Positions 21,852 to 30,957 are shown, numbered from the stretch's first letter. The stretch is DNA of 64,000 nt from Syntrophomonas palmitatica JCM 14374 (GCF_001311885.1 NZ_BBCE01000003.1:1-64000); one strand, 5' to 3'. Notes: generated from the letters alone by a model not told the origin. Numbers and translations: made by a program.

Positions 21852-22790
21852 TTAAGCGCCAGTACGTTCCAGTAACTTTTCCCACTTATCGTCAACAAAC
21901 CTTTGAGCTTCTTCGATCATCCATTCGTTGCCCTTCTGGAACATATGGCGGAATCTGCCCTGAGGACGCAGAAAATCTTCTACGGGCAGCTTCTTTTTTG
22001 GCGTATAGGTTAAACGCCATACTCCCTCCTGTACTTCAAAAAGAGGCCAGACGCAGGTATCCACCGCCAGCTGAGTGATTTCCGCCAGCTTGGCCATGGG
22101 ATAGTCCCATCCGCGGGGGCAGGGGGCTAATACATTTAAAAAGCAAGGTCCCTCAGTATAAATGGCCTGATGAGACTTAAGATGCAGATCCCTGAAGTTT
22201 CCTAAAGGGGCAGTCTGAGCGACATAAGGGATGTGGTGAGCGACCATTATTTCAGTCAAATCTTTTTTATCCTGCCGCTTACCCGGTTGAACAGAACCTA
22301 ACGGCGAGGTCGTGGTGCGGGCAAAACGCGGCGTTGAAGACGATCGCTGAATTCCCGTATTCATATAGGCCTCATTATCGTAGCAGACATAGACCATGTC
22401 ATGACCGCGCTCCATTGCGCCTGACAGGGCTTGGAACCCTATATCATAGGTACCGCCGTCTCCTGCGAAAGTAATGAACTTGACGTTTCCTTCTACCTTG
22501 CCGCGGCGCTTCATAGCGTTGTAGGCGGCTTCCACTCCGGCACAGGTGGCAGCGGAGTTTTCAAAAGCGGAATGAATATAGCTGTCCATATAAGCAGTGT
22601 AAGGATACATAAAGGTAGAAACCTGCAGACAGCTGGTAGCATTAGTGACCACTGCCCGATCCTCTTTGTCGAGAGCCCGCAGCACCCCGGCCACGACCAC
22701 CCCCGCGCCGCAGCCGGCGCAGAGGCGATGCCCCCCGGTGAGCCGTACCGGCTTTTCCACTTCCCGTTTCAGGTTATATACTGTGCTCAT
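21852..22790 (-). CDS. porB: 2-oxoacid:ferredoxin oxidoreductase, beta (TPP-binding) subunit
   Basis: 312 residues. Cluster motif CAGCG near residue 24 and the thiamine diphosphate/Mg2+ site GDGGTYDIG...CYDNEAYMNTG define the beta subunit of the four-subunit POR/VOR type. Followed by the typical SSSTPRFARTT loop. Its ATG overlaps the porA stop (ATGA), so the two are translationally coupled. It completes a C-D-A-B set. Whether the substrate is pyruvate or a branched-chain or 2-oxobutyrate-type acid cannot be told from motifs; the Ile-type T-box upstream argues for a link to isoleucine. Confidence 0.88.
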   Translation of the reverse strand: MSTVYNLKREVEKPVRLTGGHRLCAGCGAGVVVAGVLRALDKEDRAVVTNATSCLQVSTFMYPYTAYMDSYIHSAFENSAATCAGVEAAYNAMKRRGKVEGNVKFITFAGDGGTYDIGFQALSGAMERGHDMVYVCYDNEAYMNTGIQRSSSTPRFARTTTSPLGSVQPGKRQDKKDLTEIMVAHHIPYVAQTAPLGNFRDLHLKSHQAIYTEGPCFLNVLAPCPRGWDYPMAKLAEITQLAVDTCVWPLFEVQEGVWRLTYTPKKKLPVEDFLRPQGRFRHMFQKGNEWMIEEAQRFVDDKWEKLLERTGA

Positions 22791-23977
22791 ACTGTCCCCT
22801 CCTTTGACCTCTGTCCCATATGCACATATAAAGGGCCAATTTCGCCGGTCTCTGTAATATCCGCCAGCCGCCCGAACACCTTTTCAAAGTCCTCGACTCT
22901 TATATCCCGTCCGCCCAGACCGAAAACAATATTTATAAGATAGGGGCGATCTTTAAGGTCATATAAAGCGCTGCGGGTCTCGGCGAATAAAGGACCGCCG
23001 CAACCGGAAAAGCCCTCGGACTTATCCATGACAGCTGCAGCCTTGGTATTGGCTAAAGCCCGGGCGAGTTCCTCAGCCGGGAAAGGACGAAATACCCTGA
23101 CCTTAATCAGCCCTGCTTTTACTCCATTCTCCCGCAGCTTATCAACTGCCGCTTTAGCAGTTCCGGCACTGGATCCCATCAGAACCAGAGCAAGTTGTGC
23201 GTCCTCCATCATATATTCTTCAAACAGGCCATAACGTCGGCCTGATATTTTCTCAAACTCTTCGGCTACCTCCAGTATGCGGGCCTTGGCTGCCTTCATG
23301 GCTTCAGCCTGCAGGACCTTGTGTTCCATGTAATAGGGACTCAAATCGTAAGGTCCTACCGCCAGCGGATTTTCTTTTTTTAAGCAGATAGTGTTCGGGG
23401 TTATATTCACCGATAAACTTGCGCACCGTCTCTGTTTCCAAAAGCTCAATATTTTCTACGGCGTGACTGGTAATGAAGCCATCCATGCAAGCCATCACCG
23501 GCAAGCGTACGCTTGGGGTCTCTCCGATCGGCATGGCCATAATAAAATTGTCGTAGGCCTCCTGATTGTTTTCGGCATAAATCTGGATCCAACCGCTGTC
23601 ACGGCGCCCATAGAATCGGAGTAGTCGTGGTTGATAATGATTGGGCCTGAAAGGGCCCGGTTGACGCAGGCCAGGGTAATTGGCAGACGGCATGAAGCCG
23701 CTACGTACAAAAGCTCATACATCAGAGCTAATCCGCAGGAAGAAGTGGCGCAGACCGCTCTGGCTCCTGCGGCCTGCGCGGCAATGCATACCGACATAGA
23801 ACTGTGTTCGGACTCTACGGTTACGTACTCGGTATTAACCTCGCCATCGGCTACATATTGGGCGAAGTATTCGGGGATCTCGGTAGAGGGAGTAATAGGG
23901 AATGCTCCCATGACATCAGGATTTATTTGTTTCATGGCATAAGCTATAGCTTCGTTGCCGGAAAGACAAGCAGTCAT
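22787..23977 (-). CDS. porA: 2-oxoacid:ferredoxin oxidoreductase, alpha subunit, two frameshifts
   Basis: ATG 23977 (MTACLSGNEAIAYAMKQINP) follows tggaggtg at 8 bases and overlaps the porD stop. Features of the alpha subunit: FPITPSTEIPEYF near residue 27, EYVTVESEHSSMS, GARAVCATSSCGLALM. The frame breaks at about 23605 (a C missing; the other frame reads DSGWIQIYAENNQEAYDNF) and in a run of seven A at 23375-23381 (one too many; LLKK then ENPLAVGPYDLSPYY). Joined length is about 396 residues, normal for this subunit. Both breaks are in homopolymers, so they may be sequencing errors. Confidence 0.86.
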
Positions 23978-24282
23978 CTGGGTACACCTCCAGTCACCAT
24001 GGTAATCGCTGGGAAGGGACATACTTCCTTACATATGCCGCAGCCTTTGCAGTGCATGTAATCAAAGTCCTGCCGTTTCCCGTCCTTCACCGGAATAGCG
24101 CTGTCGGGGCAGAAGGGAACGCACAGCATGCAGTGTTTACAGGCTTCCTCGTGGAAAACGGGAGTGTCGGTCCGCCAGGTACCGGTATTAAAGAGCCGTG
24201 CCGTTCCAGGTTCGTAGATTTCTCCGCCAGGGGTCAAATCCTGCCAGGGGGTACGTTCATTTATATCCTTTGCATGAATCAT
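23974..24282 (-). CDS. porD: 2-oxoacid:ferredoxin oxidoreductase, delta (2x[4Fe-4S]) subunit
   Basis: 102 residues. Two ferredoxin motifs, CKHCMLCVPFCP and CKGCGICKEVCP, hold two [4Fe-4S] clusters that pass electrons from the TPP site to ferredoxin. The start at 24282 overlaps the end of porC and the stop overlaps the porA start, so the operon is tightly packed. Intact. Confidence 0.92.
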   Translation of the reverse strand: MIHAKDINERTPWQDLTPGGEIYEPGTARLFNTGTWRTDTPVFHEEACKHCMLCVPFCPDSAIPVKDGKRQDFDYMHCKGCGICKEVCPFPAITMVTGGVPR

Positions 24283-24863
24283 CCTGCCTGCACCTCCTCC
24301 ATGGATTTTTTGAGGGTTTCCATATTTCCTTTGATAAGCTGCGGCTTGGATGCGAATTTATGTTTAAAGGATTCTTCTATATCGGCTAAAAAACGATCAG
24401 GTTCTAAAACGCCGCTTACTTTAACCACTGCGGCCAGCATAGGGGTGTTCGGACGGTTGCTGCCCAGGATCTCTTCTGAAATCCGGCGGGCATCTATGGT
24501 GCAGACCTTTCCAGTCCAACCCCGCAGGCGGGGACGCATCTCCTGGGGAGAACCGGGTGTGTTGATGATTATTGCCCCGTTTTCTTTCAGTCCTCCGGTA
24601 ACGTCGACGCTGTCCAGCAGAGTTTCATCTACCACCACTACATAGTCCGGGTTATATATGAAGGAATGAATAGTGCAGCGTTTTTCACTGATGCGATTAA
24701 ATGCTGTGATTGGGGCTCCCATGCGTTCCGGTCCATATTCAGGAAATCCCTGCACGAACTTGCCTTGTAAACCAGCCACGTCTGCCAGCAGCATGCAGGC
24801 CATCTTGGCTCCTTGTCCGCCCCGGCCATGCCAGCGGATTTCTACCATATCGTTGGTTGCCAT
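24279..24863 (-). CDS. porC: 2-oxoacid:ferredoxin oxidoreductase, gamma subunit
   Basis: ATG 24863 (MATNDMVEIRWHGRGGQGAK) follows a gggggaa stretch; the open frame runs further upstream to 24965 only because it crosses the T-box terminator. About 194 residues. RWHGRGGQGAK near the N-terminus and GFPEYGPERMGAP are gamma-subunit signatures. It is the first gene of the operon and lies directly after the T-box. Confidence 0.92.
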   Translation of the reverse strand: MATNDMVEIRWHGRGGQGAKMACMLLADVAGLQGKFVQGFPEYGPERMGAPITAFNRISEKRCTIHSFIYNPDYVVVVDETLLDSVDVTGGLKENGAIIINTPGSPQEMRPRLRGWTGKVCTIDARRISEEILGSNRPNTPMLAAVVKVSGVLEPDRFLADIEESFKHKFASKPQLIKGNMETLKKSMEEVQAG

Positions 24864-24879
24864 TGTTTTTCCCCCTGTC

Positions 24880-25135
24880 GTTAAAAATAAAAAAGCTTTC
24901 GTCCCAAAGGGACGAAAGCCTGAAAGACATTCGCTATACCACCCATTAATACGACATACCATCATATGCGTTCCCTGTGACGGGGGAAAACCGTCGGAGC
25001 CTACTGGATTTCATCGTTCGGTCCGCAGCTCAGGAGTGATTTTCGGTTTCAAACTACTAGCACCGGGCTTGCACCTTCCCCGGCTCGCTGAAACGTTCGT
25101 TGGCTGAAACGTACTCTCTCCGTCAATGCTTTTGT
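24880..25135 (-). promoter_or_regulatory. T-box riboswitch, specifier ATC (isoleucine)
   Basis: Read on the minus strand. Stem I begins near 25130 with ggagagagtac. The specifier region reads gaaaatcactcctgagc (25044 to about 25028). Aligned with known T-boxes such as glyQS (GAAA-specifier-A...CTTGAGC), this gives codon ATC at 25040-25038, Ile. The T-box sequence gggtggtatagcg lies at 24944-24932; its variable base (UGGU) would pair with an A discriminator, as expected for tRNA-Ile. A terminator hairpin (24919-24895, gctttcgtccc arms) with a T-run follows. Uncharged tRNA-Ile would favour antitermination and expression of the por genes. Confidence 0.88.
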
Positions 25136-25153
25136 GATATTAAATTATAAATT

Positions 25154-25182
25154 AATATACCCACTTGCTCGTGTTTTGTCAA
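25154..25182 (-). promoter_or_regulatory. Promoter of the T-box/por operon
   Basis: On the minus strand TTGACA (25182-25177), a 17-base spacer and TATATT (25159-25154) make a strong sigma-A type promoter about 20 bases before the T-box stem I. Confidence 0.75.
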
Positions 25183-25184
25183 CA

Positions 25185-25640
25185 ACTGTTCTGGAATTCA
25201 AAGTATTTACAGAGCCGGGCTATAAATTCTGTCAGAAATAATTACTGAGTCAGAGCTCCAAGATATTTTAATCTAACTATCCCGTTCATAATAGCCCTGG
25301 GATGTCTGAGCCTGGTTTTTTTAACCGTACTATGGGCACTGTGGCGCAGGGAAGCCGCAATTTTAGGTCAGGCTAATTAAACCTGGCTAATGAAACCAAT
25401 GGTGGGTAAACAAAGATAGTATCCGTTGGGGGTTTTCGTAAGCCTTCTAGTTGGGGAAAATCAGCGGTAAAAGGAATTTAGGAATAGTGAAAAACAAGAA
25501 GAGAAGGGGTCAGACCACAGGACATCTGACACCCCAGAATTAAAACTAGATATACAATTGGTTTGAGTAAGCAGTAATGTTTTTTGCTCAAACTATCTGA
25601 TATCTATTTAAATCTGGAAAACCTGAGTTGTTGTTGCAAA
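25185..25640. other. Gene-free region between the por promoter and atpE
   Basis: No open frame with a ribosome binding site is evident. A short imperfect inverted repeat, ggggtcaga (25506-25514) and tctgacacccc (25525-25535), resembles the REP-like family at 9654. No downstream ATP synthase genes follow atpE. Confidence 0.55.
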
Positions 25641-25865
25641 TCAGGATGGCATTTTCTGAAACAACATCAGTGCAATGACTAAACCGTAAATAGTTAATGT
25701 TTCCACAAAAGCCAGAGAAATTATTAGAAGTTTCCTGATTTCATCAGCTGCTTCCGGCAGTCTTGCTATTGACTCGAATGCTTTGCCGCCAAGTATGCCC
25801 ATACCAATTGCGCCACCGATACCAGCGATAGATACAGCTAACCCAACTGCTATCGCTAGTTCCAT
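25641..25865 (-). CDS. atpE: ATP synthase c subunit (F0), not followed by other atp genes
   Basis: 74 residues, two hydrophobic helices with a polar loop ([10 protein letters not shown]). ATG 25865 follows gggaggag. The ion-binding Glu is in [17 protein letters not shown] in helix 2. This ET...Y arrangement resembles Na+-binding c subunits, but the helix-1 Gln found in them is Met here ([10 protein letters not shown]), so the coupling ion is unclear. It stands without atpB, atpF or F1 genes in the window, though the two small membrane proteins upstream may belong to the same unit. Confidence 0.88.
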   Translation of the reverse strand: MELAIAVGLAVSIAGIGGAIGMGILGGKAFESIARLPEAADEIRKLLIISLAFVETLTIYGLVIALMLFQKMPS

Positions 25866-25977
25866 TTTCCCACTCCTCCCTAAATACTCATAATATTCTG
25901 AAACTTCAAAATAAATCTTTCCCCCGGTTTGGATTTTTATATGTTGAAGATCTTAAAATGTTTTTAAAAGAATTGAG

Positions 25978-26280
25978 TTAGACCAGCGGTTTGACATAAG
26001 AATGGGCTGAAAATGAATTGGGGTTGTGTATTAATTGAGATAGCAACAAGGGCATTTTTTCTTGATTTTTTCTTTTCTTATCATATAAACTGTAGGCCAC
26101 TTTCCATCGTACCTGTTCATCGGCCCTTTTTTTGCGGCGATAGGCTAAAAATTCTTCATGCCGCCGCCTGGCTAATTTTTCTGCAACTATTAAAGCTACA
26201 TAGAGTATCACGTATAATGCGCCTTTTAAAATAAAATAAAGAAAGGTATAAAATAGAAAAGTTTTTTGTAATTCAGTCAC
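25978..26280 (-). CDS. Small membrane protein upstream of atpE, unknown
   Basis: About 100 residues from GTG 26280, which follows aagggaggcg. One long hydrophobic segment (residues about 9-33) is followed by a strongly basic tail rich in Arg/Lys. No family recognised. It is on the same strand as atpE, 112 bases upstream, and could be an assembly or accessory factor in the place where atpI-type genes occur. That is inference from position only. Confidence 0.5.
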   Translation of the reverse strand: MTELQKTFLFYTFLYFILKGALYVILYVALIVAEKLARRRHEEFLAYRRKKRADEQVRWKVAYSLYDKKRKNQEKMPLLLSQLIHNPNSFSAHSYVKPLV

Positions 26281-26345
26281 TCGTTCGTCGCCTCCCTTCT
26301 TAAATAAACTCTTGTTTTTGCAACTGAATTACCAATAAATAGCTG

Positions 26346-26447
26346 TTATGAATCCAGGTAAAACTTTTTGAAGACATAAACCATACTAATTGTTCCGGAA
26401 ATTAAAGAAAGCGTGATAGCCAGCGCTAATAACAAACCTCCAAATAT
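26346..26447 (-). CDS. Possible very small membrane peptide
   Basis: A frame ending at 26346 reads IFGGLLLALAITLSLISG and continues to FKKFYLDS. An aggagg motif lies at 26456-26451, but the frame has no ATG/GTG at the right distance; TTG 26435 is too close to a second ggagg. It is either a peptide with a non-standard start, a start lost by an error, or not a gene. Confidence 0.25.
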   Translation of the reverse strand: MFGGLLLALAITLSLISGTISMVYVFKKFYLDS

Positions 26448-26691
26448 TTTCCTCCTTTCTTTTATAAATTTTATAAATTGTAAGACACGAGGATATCATA
26501 TTGTATGAATATTCTGAAAAAAATGTTACTGTGATATTTGAATGTTTTTCAAATTCGGATAATATTTCGAGATTCTATAAATGAGTTAGTATTGAACAGA
26601 CGGGGAGATTTAGAGAACGGGTTATATATCTGGGGGGATGGCTGGTGTATAATCAAGTTATTCCAGATATTTTTGCAGCTGGGGTGGTTTT

Positions 26692-28194
26692 GTGGCGCAG
26701 ATAACGACTGCCTATGTTCTGTTGCTGTTATCATGTTTAAATGCAGTGATGTTTTTATACATTGTTTTCAACCGCCATAAACGTCCGCTTGCCAGGGGCC
26801 TGGCGCTGGTTGGCCTCTTAATTTTGGAATGGAGTGTAAGCGTTACTTTAAGAAGTTTTGCTGCAGATCCAAATATAGCCGTTATATTCCACGAATTAAA
26901 ATTTGTCGGCAGTGCTTTGCTGCCTGTAGTAATTCTGTGGATTGTCATGAATTACACAGGTTTAGGACGTTTGATACAGACCAAGCAAATAGCCTTGTTA
27001 AGCGTAATACCTATTCTCACCATATTCTTTTCCCAGACTAATCCTTGGCATCACTTATTTCGTAAAAGCTTCCAAATAATATACCAGCCCGATGGAGCAT
27101 TTTATATTCATGCTTACAATAACTATTGGTTTTATGTCTTTGCCATATTCAACTATTCAGTGTTGACAGCCAGTATGGTTTTACTCGTTCGTAATTACTT
27201 CAAATCTTCTCAGAATAGATTACAGACCACTATTTTTTTAATTGCTATTGCTTTTCCTTTTATTACAAATATTATTGATCTTCGCGGATGGATACAGGCT
27301 TATGATCTCACTATATGTGCCTTGACCGTATCATTAGCGTTTTTTCTGTATGGCGTTTTCTTTTATTCGGCTTATGATCTAGTCCCCCTGGCGAGAATCA
27401 AGCTGGTTGACAGCCTTCCCAACCTAATTTTTATATATGACAATGAATACCGGTTGACTGATGCGAACCATGCCGCGATAGAGCTGATGGGCACTGGTAT
27501 TAAAGAAATATTGGGGCGAAAAAGAGAAAACCTTATGCAGCTTCTCCCCATCCATCCTATTCAAACCGATGATTATACCTACTGGTTTACTGATTTTCCG
27601 GCGCGAAAGGAACAGGTTATGTCGTTAGAATCGCAGATTGTCAGCGAAACTAATGGCAAAGCGATTGCTTACATAGATATATTTACCGATATTACTCCCA
27701 TGGAAAAAGCCAAACGTAAAATTGAGAAAATAGCCAATGTGGATAACCTGACCGGATTGTACAACCGGAATTTTTTCGAGCATACTATGCATTGTCTGGA
27801 CCAGCAAGGAACTGCTCCGGTTGCCCTTATTCTCGGTGATGTGGATGGGCTGAAAAAGATTAACGATACATTTGGCCATGCAGCAGGTGATGAAATGATT
27901 CGCCAGGCCGCCAGGGCCATGAAAAATGCCGTCAGGAGTGATGATGTAGTAGCGCGAATCGGCGGCGATGAATTCATCATCTTTTTGGAAAACATCACAC
28001 AAAATGATGTTGAGCGGGTTATTGAGACTATTAAAGAGAATTGTCATCAGAAAATGATAGAGAATACAGTTTTAAGCATATGTTTGGGTTACGCTATTCG
28101 CGCTGACAATACTCAAAGTATGGAGGACGTTTTCCGATTGGCGGACAAGAATATGTATTCCCACAAGAGATCTCTTCACGAAATGCTACCATAA
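26692..28194 (+). CDS. Membrane diguanylate cyclase (7TM-PAS-GGDEF)
   Basis: 500 residues from GTG 26692, with a weak ggggtgg site upstream. Residues 1-230 have about seven hydrophobic segments like the 7TM sensor part of some histidine kinases. A PAS-like domain follows at about 240-345 and a GGDEF domain at 345-495. The active-site motif is RIGGDEF, with an RSDD inhibitory site five residues before it, so the enzyme should make c-di-GMP and be feedback-inhibited. Two HD-GYP proteins in the same window could degrade the signal. Confidence 0.88.
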   Translation: MAQITTAYVLLLLSCLNAVMFLYIVFNRHKRPLARGLALVGLLILEWSVSVTLRSFAADPNIAVIFHELKFVGSALLPVVILWIVMNYTGLGRLIQTKQIALLSVIPILTIFFSQTNPWHHLFRKSFQIIYQPDGAFYIHAYNNYWFYVFAIFNYSVLTASMVLLVRNYFKSSQNRLQTTIFLIAIAFPFITNIIDLRGWIQAYDLTICALTVSLAFFLYGVFFYSAYDLVPLARIKLVDSLPNLIFIYDNEYRLTDANHAAIELMGTGIKEILGRKRENLMQLLPIHPIQTDDYTYWFTDFPARKEQVMSLESQIVSETNGKAIAYIDIFTDITPMEKAKRKIEKIANVDNLTGLYNRNFFEHTMHCLDQQGTAPVALILGDVDGLKKINDTFGHAAGDEMIRQAARAMKNAVRSDDVVARIGGDEFIIFLENITQNDVERVIETIKENCHQKMIENTVLSICLGYAIRADNTQSMEDVFRLADKNMYSHKRSLHEMLP

Positions 28195-28588
28195 AATTGT
28201 CTCTGCCCCGGGTTCTTCATGGAGATCGAGGGTTAAAACACAGAAATTATTTTCAACGGGAAATTTAAATCGGAACTGCGATCCAAGAATACCTGCAGGA
28301 GAAATTCCGCTGGAATATGTAAATTATCGTTATCAGGCTGCCGCCCCAGGGTTAATAGGCCACTTTGGTCATAATTCAAGGTGGCTTTTTTATTTGATGC
28401 TCATTTATTGCCCAGACAAGTAATCCATATGATATAATTTATGCAAATAAATAATACGCACACATAATAAGCATTTTCGGATTAGAGGCATTAAAGGGGG
28501 TGAGTGAGCCGGCCTCATAGGAAAAAGGCAAAAATATGGGAACCGGGTATATAAAAAAGACTGGTTCTTAATTTGGGGGGATAATTTA
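28195..28588. other. Intergenic region with terminator, AT-rich promoter zone
   Basis: Nothing coding seen beyond the terminator listed separately. The second half is AT-rich and probably holds the promoter of the acyl-CoA dehydrogenase gene. Confidence 0.5.
28358..28392 (+). terminator. Terminator, probably of the diguanylate cyclase gene
   Basis: gccactt (28359-28365) pairs with aaggtggc (28378-28385), followed by six T. It lies about 165 bases after the gene. Confidence 0.6.
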
Positions 28589-30427
28589 ATGTCGGCTAAT
28601 TTTGCATACGCGAACACTCGTGATTTTGAATTCATTGCCCAGGAATGGCTTCCTACCGAGCAGATTTTTGCTTATAAGGAGTTTTGTGATTATTATTCCA
28701 AGGAAGAAGTCAGATCGGTTCTGGAACCCTTCCGCAAGATGTGCAAAGAAATGATAGAGCCCACTAACGAAGAAAGCAACAGTATCGGATGTACTTTTTC
28801 CAACGGTAAGGTCACTACCCCGCCTTCATTTGGTCCGCTTTTCCACAAGCTGCAGGAAGACGGCTGGGGGACCGCCAATCTTGATGAAAGCGAAGGCGCA
28901 ACGGTTCTGCCCCAGCTTCTCTGGGCTATGACTCAGGAAATGCTTACCGCGGCCAATCCGGCTTTTATGCCCTATGTTGGTTTAACCACCGGTGCCGCCG
29001 AACTGATCCAGAGTTTTGGCACCGAGGAACTTAAAGAGATGTTCCTGCCCAAGATGATGGATGGCACCTGGTCAGGAACCATGTGTTTAACTGAGCCTAC
29101 AGCCGGTTCTGATGTAGGAGATATCTTGTCCAAGGCTTATCCCACCGATGATCCGCGCATCTTTAAGATTAAGGGGAATAAGATATTTATAACCGGCGGC
29201 GACAATGACTTCACTGAAAACGTTATTCACCTTTACCTGGCACGGGTTGAAGGAGCCAAACCTGGAACCGCCGGTATTTCTTTATTTATTGTACCCAAGT
29301 ACTGGGTCAATGAAGATGGCAGCCTGAGTGATAACGATGTCCAGACCGCGGGCATTGAACATAAACTGGGACAGTTCGGTTCCGTTACCGCCGCTTTAAG
29401 TATGGGCGAAGAAAATAACTGCCGCGGTTGGCTGCTGGGGATTGACCCTCGCAATAACGAGGGCAAAGGCGAGGGTATGGCGCAGATGTTCCAGATGATG
29501 AACGGCGCCCGCATGGGTACAGGCTTGATGGCCCTGGCCTGTATGGCCAATGCCGTTTATAATGCCCGTGAATACACCAAGGAAAGGGTACAAGGCCGCC
29601 CCCTGACCAACCCCAAGGGAGAGCGCCAGACTATTATAAATCATGAAGATATCCGCCGGGCCTTGCTTTTGGGCAAATCCCATGTCGAAGTATGCAGAGC
29701 TATGATTATGAAGGCCTACTTTATGATGGATATCCGCTTGCGCGATCCCGATCCCGAAAAGAGACAGGACGCCAATGATTTCATTGAAGTCATTACCCCC
29801 ATGTGCAAGGCTTATCCCAGTGACGAATCCTGGCCGATAATCGGTGAGTGCATTCAGTCCTACGGCGGCTACGGCTTCTGTGAGGAGTATCCCGTAGCGC
29901 AATTGGCTCGTGATTCTAAAATCTATTCCATCTGGGAAGGCACCAACTATATCCAGTCGCTTGACCTGATTGGCCGCAAGTGGACTATGAAGAAAGGTAC
30001 GGTTTATGCCAAATGGGCCAAACAGCTCCAAGAATTCTATGAAACAAACAAGGATGCCGCCGGGCTGGAGAAAGAGTTTGCCAAACTGGGCAAAGCCATC
30101 CAATCCCTGACGGAAATACAAATGGCCATTGGCGGTTACTTTGGATCAGGCAAGATTTCTCTGATGCCGTTGTTTTCCCGCCGGATTCTGACGGCTAGTT
30201 CCATTGTTTACGGTGCCTGGTGTATATTGGACCAGGCTTTGATTGCGCAAAAACGGGCGGCAGAATTAGGTCCGGATCATTACGATTATGATTTCTATGC
30301 GGGCAAGGTTTGTACGGCTAAATTCTACCTCAATAATATTGTTCCCCAGGTTTGGGCTATCGCTGAAATAGTAAAAGAAGGCGATAATTCAGCCTTGGAA
30401 ATCCCTCTGGGGGCTTTTGAATACTAA
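28589..30427 (+). CDS. Large acyl-CoA dehydrogenase (about 600-residue class)
   Basis: 612 residues; ATG 28589 follows ttggggggat. Layout is an N-terminal helical domain, a central beta domain with CLTEPTAGSDVGD (residues about 170-182) and KIFITGGD, a C-terminal FAD-binding helical domain with ESYGGYGF-like QSYGGYGFCEEYPVAQLARDSK, and an extra C-terminal extension found in the longer class (DmdC-like). The IWEGTN motif supplies the presumed catalytic Glu. It oxidises an acyl-CoA to the 2-enoyl-CoA and passes electrons to ETF. No other beta-oxidation gene lies beside it, so the chain length is unknown. Confidence 0.9.
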   Translation: MSANFAYANTRDFEFIAQEWLPTEQIFAYKEFCDYYSKEEVRSVLEPFRKMCKEMIEPTNEESNSIGCTFSNGKVTTPPSFGPLFHKLQEDGWGTANLDESEGATVLPQLLWAMTQEMLTAANPAFMPYVGLTTGAAELIQSFGTEELKEMFLPKMMDGTWSGTMCLTEPTAGSDVGDILSKAYPTDDPRIFKIKGNKIFITGGDNDFTENVIHLYLARVEGAKPGTAGISLFIVPKYWVNEDGSLSDNDVQTAGIEHKLGQFGSVTAALSMGEENNCRGWLLGIDPRNNEGKGEGMAQMFQMMNGARMGTGLMALACMANAVYNAREYTKERVQGRPLTNPKGERQTIINHEDIRRALLLGKSHVEVCRAMIMKAYFMMDIRLRDPDPEKRQDANDFIEVITPMCKAYPSDESWPIIGECIQSYGGYGFCEEYPVAQLARDSKIYSIWEGTNYIQSLDLIGRKWTMKKGTVYAKWAKQLQEFYETNKDAAGLEKEFAKLGKAIQSLTEIQMAIGGYFGSGKISLMPLFSRRILTASSIVYGAWCILDQALIAQKRAAELGPDHYDYDFYAGKVCTAKFYLNNIVPQVWAIAEIVKEGDNSALEIPLGAFEY

Positions 30428-30461
30428 AGGTTTTTACCTCCCTCCCTAACATATAACCAAG

Positions 30462-30498
30462 ACAGGGGCCATTCCCGTTTAGACGGAATGGCCCCTGT
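30462..30498 (+). terminator. Strong hairpin after the acyl-CoA dehydrogenase
   Basis: 14-base arms acaggggccattcc (30462-30475) and ggaatggcccctgt (30485-30498). The following T-run is short, but the stem is very stable. Confidence 0.65.
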
Positions 30499-30627
30499 TA
30501 ATTATGTAGAAAGGTAATTGTTAAAATAGAATAAAATTTTCCTGAAAGACTATGAAGGAATTATAATAAAAACACAGAACTATTAGAACTATTCAATAAC
30601 ATGTGATTTAGTGTCGAAAACTTAATA

Positions 30628-30770
30628 ATCTCCGAGCCGGAAAACCTAAAGTGTAAACTATGGTTCCCAGGCCGAAGGGTATGTTGGGAAACTGGCATGC
30701 CTCCCGTTTTGGAAAGGAGAAGCTGAACGACTGTTGACTTGCGTATTGCTTTTCGCAGTTTGACTTTAAA
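30628..30770 (+). promoter_or_regulatory. Moco/Tuco-type riboswitch aptamer
   Basis: The leader contains tccgagccgg (30631-30640), ggccgaaggg (30669-30678), ttgggaaactgg (30683-30694) and gcatgcctcccgttttggaa (30695-30714), then aaggag. The segment GCCTCCCG...TGGAAAGG is the hallmark core of the molybdenum/tungsten cofactor riboswitch, as in the E. coli moaA leader. A hairpin at 30781-30808 can act as the expression platform. The call rests on remembered consensus; a covariance-model search would settle it. It implies that the genes downstream respond to Mo/W cofactor level. Confidence 0.72.
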
Positions 30771-30780
30771 TGAGTATTAG

Positions 30781-30812
30781 ATACCCGGTGCTTCTTCGTG
30801 CCGGGTATTTAA
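30781..30812 (+). terminator. Terminator-like hairpin in the riboswitch leader
   Basis: atacccgg (30781-30788) pairs with ccgggtat (30801-30808), followed by ttaaatatttt. It lies between the aptamer and the SLH gene and could be the regulated terminator. Confidence 0.6.
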
Positions 30813-30957
30813 ATATTTTGGAGATCTATTGATTCGTCTGAGAAAATGAAAGGAGGGCGGTTTTTTACGGAAAGATTGTTTCAAAGGTTCATAAAAGTCA
30901 GCTATGGCAACACGTTTGGTTTTTTGTATTGTATATGAGATAAAGAAGGGACGGTTA

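Noticed and set aside
24864-24965. N-terminal extension of porC starting at 24965
   Set aside because: It reads through the T-box and its terminator; the conserved protein begins at 24863 after a proper ribosome site.
30628-30770. c-di-GMP class I, cobalamin or glycine riboswitch
   Set aside because: The hallmark segments of these classes are absent; the GCCTCCCG...TGGAAAGG core fits Moco/Tuco better.
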